NCBI RefSeq assembly: GCF_024508875.1
Contig: NZ_JANINU010000064.1
Coordinates: 1-48,333 of the forward strand
DNA: 48,333 nucleotides
Source: Phenylobacterium sp.
Lineage (GTDB): Bacteria; Pseudomonadota; Alphaproteobacteria; Caulobacterales; Caulobacteraceae
Direction: 5' to 3'
In this document: one piece after another, positions 43,608 to 48,333 of the stretch
Layout: each line of letters starts with the position of its first letter
How positions within the stretch are numbered: the stretch's first letter is position 1
Position numbers and translations under genes: made by a program
Notes under the pieces: generated by a model
Seen by the model: the letters and a program-made list of their open reading frames with translations, nothing else
What the model was told of the DNA's origin: nothing
The model's database searches: none

Positions 43608-43964
43608 CTAAGGCTCCTCGTCGTCGTCGAACGGAACCGCCGGCGGCGGTTCCGCATCCCTTTTCGCCAGCGCCATCAGGCGGTTGGCCGTGCGCCGCGC
43701 CATCCAGATCGACAGGGCAAATCCGAGCAGGACTCCCCCAATCAACCCCCACGGCGTGGTGTTGAAAACGCGATCAACGATGAACCCCGCGGCCAATCCC
43801 ACCAGCACCCCGCCGATGAGCTCGGCGATGATGCGATAGGCCTGGCTTACGGCCTGCTCACCGGCATGCGACGTCCCCGGACGCTCGGTCCGAGCTCCCA
43901 GGGCGACCGCTCGTTCGCCGAGGCGGCGGATCGCCTCTTCGCGTGCGTCGTCACCAGGAGCCAT
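43608..43964 (-). CDS. atpI: ATP synthase accessory protein AtpI
   Basis: A 118-aa AtpI-like protein. The helices YRIIAELIGGVLVGLAAGFIVD and WGLIGGVLLGFALSIWMARR are separated by a short loop, as in AtpI/AtpQ proteins that help assemble the c-ring. First gene of the leftward Fo operon. ATG 43964 lacks a clear Shine-Dalgarno sequence, so a start with weak initiation or a leader effect is likely. Acidic tail FDDDEEP. Confidence 0.88.
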   Translation of the reverse strand: MAPGDDAREEAIRRLGERAVALGARTERPGTSHAGEQAVSQAYRIIAELIGGVLVGLAAGFIVDRVFNTTPWGLIGGVLLGFALSIWMARRTANRLMALAKRDAEPPPAVPFDDDEEP

Positions 43965-44021
43965 GAAAGTGCAATGCGTTGTTCGGGAAAGCGACTGCCC
44001 CCCCGCTTGATCGCGGCGGAA

Positions 44022-44048
44022 CCTATAGACGCGACGCTCATGCGTCAA
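44022..44048 (-). promoter_or_regulatory. Candidate promoter of the Fo operon
   Basis: On the minus strand TTGACG (44043-44048) and TATAGG (44022-44027) are 15 bases apart, about 58 bp before the atpI start. The -35 is ideal for alphaproteobacterial sigma-70; the spacing is short. Confidence 0.4.
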
Positions 44049-44138
44049 GGCTGGGCAGCCATGTGTATCCAATTGTTTTTGTTGATAATTCCAACATAAG
44101 GGCAAACCGTCACGGTCGCACCGCCACAACATCGGCGT

Positions 44139-47100
44139 TTATTGGGCGGCCATGGCCTCGGCTTGCCTAAGGTCAACCGACACCAGTTGCGACACGCCCC
44201 GCTCGGCCATGGTCACACCGAACAGCCGGTCCGTCCGCGCCATGGTCACCGGGTTGTGGGTGATGACGATGAAGCGCGTCTCGGTGCGGCGGCACATCTC
44301 GTCGACCATGTTGCAGAAGCGGTCGACGTTGGCGTCGTCGAGGGGCGCGTCCACTTCGTCCAGCACGCAGATCGGCGCGGGCTGGGCCAGGAACACGGCG
44401 AAGATCAGCGCGGAGGCGGTCAGGGCCTGCTCGCCCCCGCTCATCAGGCTCATGCTGGCCAGCCGCTTGCCCGGCGGACAGGCGTAGATTTCCAGCCCCG
44501 CCTCCAACGGGTCGTCCGATTCGACCAGTCGCAGTTCGGCCTGGCCGCCGTTGAACAGCGCCGAGAACAGCGTCTTGAAGTGGTCGTTGATGATCCCGAA
44601 CGCGGCGGTCAGACGTTCGCGACCCTCGTGGTTCAGTTCGTCGATGCCCTGCCGCAACCGCGCGATCGCGCCGGTCAGGTCGGCGCGCTCGACGTTCATG
44701 GTCTCCAGGCGCGCGGCCAGCTCCTGCGCCTCCTCCTCGGCCCGCAGGTTCACCGCGCCGATACCCTCGCGCTGACGTTCCAGGTTGAAGAGGTGGGCCT
44801 CCATGCCGTCGGCGTCCTGCGGGATCGCCACGGCCTCATCGGCCAGCTTCCGTCCCAGGTCCTCGGGCTCCATCCGCGACGCCTCGCGGATGTTGTCGGC
44901 CACTTCCTTGAGGCGCTCGACAGCCGCTTCGGAGTGGGCCGACAGGCTGGCGCGCACCTCGCGGGCCTCCGACGCCGCCGCCTCGCTGGCCCGCAGACCG
45001 CGGTCGGCCTCGGCCCGCTCGTGCTCGGCGGCGGCCAGGGCGTCCGAGGTCTTCGCCCGGCGGGCCTCTGCGGCCGCCAGTTCGTCCAGCAGCGCGGTCT
45101 TGCGGCTCTCCAGCGTCGAGGGCGCGTCCTGGGCGGCGACCAGCGCGGCGTGGGCCTTGGCCCGGGCCTCCTCCAGTTGCGCCACCCGCTTCGCCGCCGC
45201 GCCCGAGCGCCGGATCCAGTCGTCGTGTTCACGGCTCAGGTTTTCCAGCCGCCGCGCACGCCCATCGCGCTCGCGGACCTCCAGATCATAGGCGGATCGC
45301 GCCTGAGCCGCCGCCTCACGGGCCGGCCCCGCCGCCGCGCGGGCCGCCGCCAGCCGATCGGCCACGTCGCCGGCCTCTCCGTCGCCGCCGGCCTCGGCCG
45401 TCACAGCGGCGAGTTGCGCCTCGTGTTCGGCGTGCTCGGCCTCGAAGCGTCCGATCAGGTCGTCCAGCGAGCCGGCCTTGGCTTCCTTCAGCGCGGCCTC
45501 GCGCTCGAAGCGCTCCAACGCCGTCCGGGCCTGCGCCGCGCGCTGCTCCAGAGCCGACGGCCCGCGCCGCGCCAGGCGCAGGGCCTCGTCGGCCGCGCGC
45601 ACCCGGTTCATCGCCGCGGTCGCGGCCTCGCGCGCGGCCTTGGCGCGCGGCTCGATCTTCTCGATCTCGGCTTCGACCTCGGCCAGCCGGGTCTTCTGCT
45701 CCAGGCGCACAGCCGCTGGCTTCGGCGCCTCGGCCCGCGCGGTGAACCCGTCCCAGCGCCAGAGGTCGCCCTCACGCGACACCAGCCGGGCTCCGACCGG
45801 GAGCAGCTTCTGCAGGCGGTCGCCGTCGGCACGATCCACCACCGCGACGTAGGCCAGGCGCGCCGCCAGCGCCGCGGGAACCTTCACCAGGGGGGCGAGG
45901 GGACTCGCGCCTTCGGGCCAGGCCGGCGCAGAGGCTTCACCCCCACTCCAGTGCGCGGGCGCGGCCTTGTCGAGCGAAGCGTCCAGGTCGTCGCCGAACG
46001 CCGCCGCCAGCGCCTTCTCGTAGCCTGGGTCGGGCGCGACGGAATCCAGCGCCGGGACGAACCCGCCGCGCTTGGCCTGGGCCACCAGCGCGGCCAGGGC
46101 GCGCGCTTCGGCGGTGTAGCGGCCAAGCTGTTCCTCCAGCTTGCGCGCCGCGTCCCGTGCGACGCCCTCCGCCTCGTTGGCCTTGGCGCGTTCGTCCTCG
46201 GCGGCGTCCAGGGCGGCACGCGCGGCGGCCAGTGCGGCTTCCGCGGCGTCGAGGGCGCCCCTCGCCTCTGCGGCCTGCGGGTTGAGGATCGGCCCCAGCG
46301 CCTGGCGTTCCTGCTTCGCCTGGTCCAGCGCGCGGCGCGTACGGGCGAGGCGGCCCTGGGCTTCCTCGACGCGCGCCCGCGCGGCGCGGCGCTGGGCTTC
46401 CTGCGCCGCCAGTTCGCCCGCCAGCCGCTCGACCTCGGCGTCCGCGGCCGCGCGGGCGGCCTCGGCGGCGCGAGCAGCCTCCTCCAGCTCAGGCCCGCGC
46501 TCGGGCGCGGCGGCGATCTGGTCCTGCAGCGCCTGCAGGTCCTCGGCCAGCCGCCGCAGCGCGACCTCGGCGTCCTCAGTGATGTGCGCCTCGCGCGCCC
46601 GGTCGGCGTCGATTCGCTCCAGGTCGCCGGTCAGGCGCGCCAGCTCGGCGGCGTGCGCCTCCTCCTCCCGCTCCAGCCGGTCCTTGTCGATGGCCAGCTT
46701 GTGCAGAATGGCGGCGGCGATGGTCTCGGCCTCGCGTAGCGGCTTCAGCGCCGCCTCGGCTTCCGCAGCCCGGCTCGTCGCCGCCGCCGCGGCGCGAGCG
46801 GTCTCCTCGACGGCGCGGATCGCGGCCTGGGCCTCGGCCACCAGCCGGCCGGCGGCCTCCTTGGCTTGCGCCCATTTGGCGTAGAGCACAGCGCCCTGCA
46901 GGGCCCGGATCTCGGCCGACAGCTTCTTGTAGCGCTCGGCCTGGCGCGCCTCGCGCTTCAGCCGATTGAGGTTCGCCTCCAGCTCCTGGGCGACGTCGTC
47001 CAGGCGGGTGAGGTTCGTCTCGGCCGCCTTCAGCCGCAGCTCGGCCTCGTGCCGCCGGGAGTGGAGACCCGAGACGCCGGCAGCCTCTTCCAGGATCAGG

Positions 47101-47582
47101 CGGCGGTTCTGCGGCTTGGCGGCGATCAGCTCCGAGATCTGGCCCTGGCGCACCAGAGCCGGCGAGCTCGCGCCGGTGGAGGCATCCGCGAAGAGAAGCT
47201 GGACGTCACGCGCCCGCACCTCCCGGCCGTTGATCTTGTAGGTCGAGCCCGCGCCGCGATCGATCCGGCGCACCACCTCGATCACCGGATGGTCGTTGAA
47301 GGCCGGCGGCGCGCGGCGCTCGGAATTGTCGATGGTGAGCGAGACCTCGGCGTGGTTGCGTCCCGGCCGGTTGGCGGCGCCCGCGAAGATCACGTCGTCC
47401 ATCCCGCCGGCGCGCATGGCCTTGGCGGAATTGGCGCCCATAACCCAGCGCAGGGCTTCCAGCAGGTTCGACTTCCCGCAGCCGTTCGGCCCGACGATGC
47501 CCGTGAGTCCAGGTTCGATCCGAAATTCGGTCGGATCGACGAAGGACTTGAAGCCCGCGAGCCTGAGCCGCTGAAAGTGCAC
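44139..47582 (-). CDS. smc: Chromosome segregation ATPase SMC
   Basis: A 1147-aa SMC that, with ScpA and ScpB, loads onto and organises the chromosome. Walker A GPNGCGKS is at residues 31-38, within the usual N-terminus [20 protein letters not shown]. Long coiled coils flank a central hinge (about [21 protein letters not shown] to FTARA). The C-terminal head has the signature [13 protein letters not shown], Walker [14 protein letters not shown] and the H-loop [11 protein letters not shown]. It starts 5 bp after the DsbA-family gene, so they are probably cotranscribed. Confidence 0.97.
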   Translation of the reverse strand: MHFQRLRLAGFKSFVDPTEFRIEPGLTGIVGPNGCGKSNLLEALRWVMGANSAKAMRAGGMDDVIFAGAANRPGRNHAEVSLTIDNSERRAPPAFNDHPVIEVVRRIDRGAGSTYKINGREVRARDVQLLFADASTGASSPALVRQGQISELIAAKPQNRRLILEEAAGVSGLHSRRHEAELRLKAAETNLTRLDDVAQELEANLNRLKREARQAERYKKLSAEIRALQGAVLYAKWAQAKEAAGRLVAEAQAAIRAVEETARAAAAATSRAAEAEAALKPLREAETIAAAILHKLAIDKDRLEREEEAHAAELARLTGDLERIDADRAREAHITEDAEVALRRLAEDLQALQDQIAAAPERGPELEEAARAAEAARAAADAEVERLAGELAAQEAQRRAARARVEEAQGRLARTRRALDQAKQERQALGPILNPQAAEARGALDAAEAALAAARAALDAAEDERAKANEAEGVARDAARKLEEQLGRYTAEARALAALVAQAKRGGFVPALDSVAPDPGYEKALAAAFGDDLDASLDKAAPAHWSGGEASAPAWPEGASPLAPLVKVPAALAARLAYVAVVDRADGDRLQKLLPVGARLVSREGDLWRWDGFTARAEAPKPAAVRLEQKTRLAEVEAEIEKIEPRAKAAREAATAAMNRVRAADEALRLARRGPSALEQRAAQARTALERFEREAALKEAKAGSLDDLIGRFEAEHAEHEAQLAAVTAEAGGDGEAGDVADRLAAARAAAGPAREAAAQARSAYDLEVRERDGRARRLENLSREHDDWIRRSGAAAKRVAQLEEARAKAHAALVAAQDAPSTLESRKTALLDELAAAEARRAKTSDALAAAEHERAEADRGLRASEAAASEAREVRASLSAHSEAAVERLKEVADNIREASRMEPEDLGRKLADEAVAIPQDADGMEAHLFNLERQREGIGAVNLRAEEEAQELAARLETMNVERADLTGAIARLRQGIDELNHEGRERLTAAFGIINDHFKTLFSALFNGGQAELRLVESDDPLEAGLEIYACPPGKRLASMSLMSGGEQALTASALIFAVFLAQPAPICVLDEVDAPLDDANVDRFCNMVDEMCRRTETRFIVITHNPVTMARTDRLFGVTMAERGVSQLVSVDLRQAEAMAAQ

Positions 47583-47587
47583 CTCTG

Positions 47588-48229
47588 CTAGCGCCTCCCG
47601 CCTTTGGCCGCCTTGGCGACGGCTGCGTCCAGGTCTGCCAGCGTCGGCACCTCCTGGTTCGGCAACTGGACGCCGTTGACGAAGAACGTGGGCGTGCCCG
47701 TCACCTTGTCGGTCCCGGTCGCGTATTCCAGGCGCCTGCCCAGCGCATCCTGGGCCTTCTCGTCCGTGATGCAGGCCTCGAACTGGGCTTCGGTCAGGCC
47801 ATTCTTCTTGGCGATCTCCAGGAAGATCGGCTTGATGTTGCCCTGCTGCCAGCGGGACTGGCTGTCGAAGACCTCGTCGACGATTTTGAAATAGCTGGCG
47901 GCGTCGCCCTTGCAGCGGGCCATCAGGAAGCCTGCCGCCGCCACTTGGGCCGGGGCGGTCAGCAGTTCGCGGATCGTGAAATAGACCCGGCCGGTGTCGA
48001 CGTACTTGGCCTTGAACGCCGGCCAGACCTCGGCGTGGAAGTGCGCGCAGTGGGGGCAGCTCAGCGACAGGTATTCCACGACGTGGACCGGCGCCTTGGG
48101 ATTGCCGACGCCCATGTCCCCGGGCGCGGCCGGGGCGGCCGGGGCCGCGCCGACCGCCGGCTCGGCCGAGCAGGCGGCGGCCGCGGCGGCGGCGCTCACG
48201 ATGGCGAGCCGGCGGGTCAGCAGGGTCAC
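47588..48229 (-). CDS. DsbA-family thioredoxin-like protein, exported
   Basis: 213 aa from GTG 48229. Signal or lipoprotein-type N-terminus ([20 protein letters not shown]; the Cys after the alanine run could be a lipobox). The thioredoxin-fold domain of the DsbA/DSBA_3 type has active site [15 protein letters not shown] and cis-proline [13 protein letters not shown]. The insertion between them is helical. It probably oxidises or isomerises periplasmic disulfides, served by the DsbB encoded at 22.9 kb. The start is one base after the stop of a similar gene upstream. Confidence 0.9.
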   Translation of the reverse strand: MTLLTRRLAIVSAAAAAAACSAEPAVGAAPAAPAAPGDMGVGNPKAPVHVVEYLSLSCPHCAHFHAEVWPAFKAKYVDTGRVYFTIRELLTAPAQVAAAGFLMARCKGDAASYFKIVDEVFDSQSRWQQGNIKPIFLEIAKKNGLTEAQFEACITDEKAQDALGRRLEYATGTDKVTGTPTFFVNGVQLPNQEVPTLADLDAAVAKAAKGGRR

Positions 48230-48230
48230 G

Positions 48231-48333
48231 CTACTTGCCCGCGCTGGCGACCGCGGCCTCCAGTTCCTGAAGGGTGATCTCACCTTCCTTCAGCTTCTTG
48301 CCGTTGATGAAGAAGGTCGGCGTCGAGGTGATG
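48231..48333 (-). CDS. Second DsbA-family protein, C-terminal fragment
   Basis: The last 33 codons of a gene continuing past the window. The visible end (ITSTPTFFINGKKLKEGEIT, then LQELEAAVAS) has the cis-proline TPTFF motif and C-terminal helix of DsbA-family proteins, very like the neighbour, so the two are tandem paralogues. The active site is outside the window. Confidence 0.85.
   Translation of the reverse strand, partial: ITSTPTFFINGKKLKEGEITLQELEAAVASAGK

Noticed and set aside
44142..46739. Long plus-strand ORF antisense to smc
   Set aside because: It is a shadow of the very GC-rich smc frame; composition is Gly/Arg/Leu-rich without domains, while the minus strand encodes an intact SMC.

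Overview
The window is about 48 kb of a high-GC alphaproteobacterial chromosome. It is most likely from the Caulobacteraceae (Phenylobacterium/Caulobacter type). This is inferred from gene content: a hut pathway using HutF plus HutG, an ATP synthase Fo operon separate from F1 and carrying both b' and b subunits, a glycine-riboswitch gcv operon with split GcvP, a PEPxxWA-CTERM protein, Coq7, and dense use of 4-nt stop/start overlaps. No 16S gene is present, so the genus is not proven.

Region by region. 1-8.7 kb: the end of a LacI-type regulator, then the histidine utilisation locus. hutC-hutF run leftward and hutI-hutH-hutG-hutU-hutD rightward from a shared 91-bp divergent promoter that holds a HutC-like operator. 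hutD carries a single-base frameshift in a G-run. 8.7-13.7 kb: two SAM methyltransferases, a LysR regulator, a secreted unknown, a TPR-like exported protein, periplasmic Cu/Zn superoxide dismutase and a coupled thioredoxin-like protein. 13.8-16.7 kb: tRNA-Leu(CAA), then feoA-feoB behind a Fur-box-like site. 16.7-22.2 kb: a leftward tyrosine/homogentisate catabolic operon (hppD, isoaspartyl peptidase, hmgA, cupin, small unknown, fumarylacetoacetase-like, marR). A palindromic operator candidate lies in front of hppD. No maleylacetoacetate isomerase is in the window. 22.3-30.3 kb: envelope and redox genes (VTT-domain protein, DsbB, Coq7, FKBP isomerase, lipase-like hydrolase, VOC protein, LolA-like, degenerate TraB/GumN, DUF4126, PEP-CTERM) and an orphan terminase-small-subunit-like gene.

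30.3-35.4 kb is the accessory region. REP-type hairpins and three copies of a dispersed repeat surround a hypoxanthine-DNA glycosylase gene and an unknown two-gene pair. A 2.9-kb gene of visibly lower GC follows, encoding a TrlF-type fusion of a PHP phosphoesterase and an SMC/ABC-like ATPase, a plausible stand-alone defence or stress system. Upstream of it lie a short ORF fragment and a C13-A-C20 homopolymer that abuts the glycine riboswitch.

35.4-40.4 kb: tandem glycine riboswitch and gcvT-gcvH-gcvPA-gcvPB. Both gaps flanking gcvH are filled by copies of one ~145-bp palindromic element, and a diverged copy lies near atpF. 40.6-48.3 kb: a small PGPGW-type membrane protein, then leftward genes for ATP synthase Fo (atpI, B, E, b', b), SMC, and two tandem DsbA-family proteins, the second cut by the window edge.
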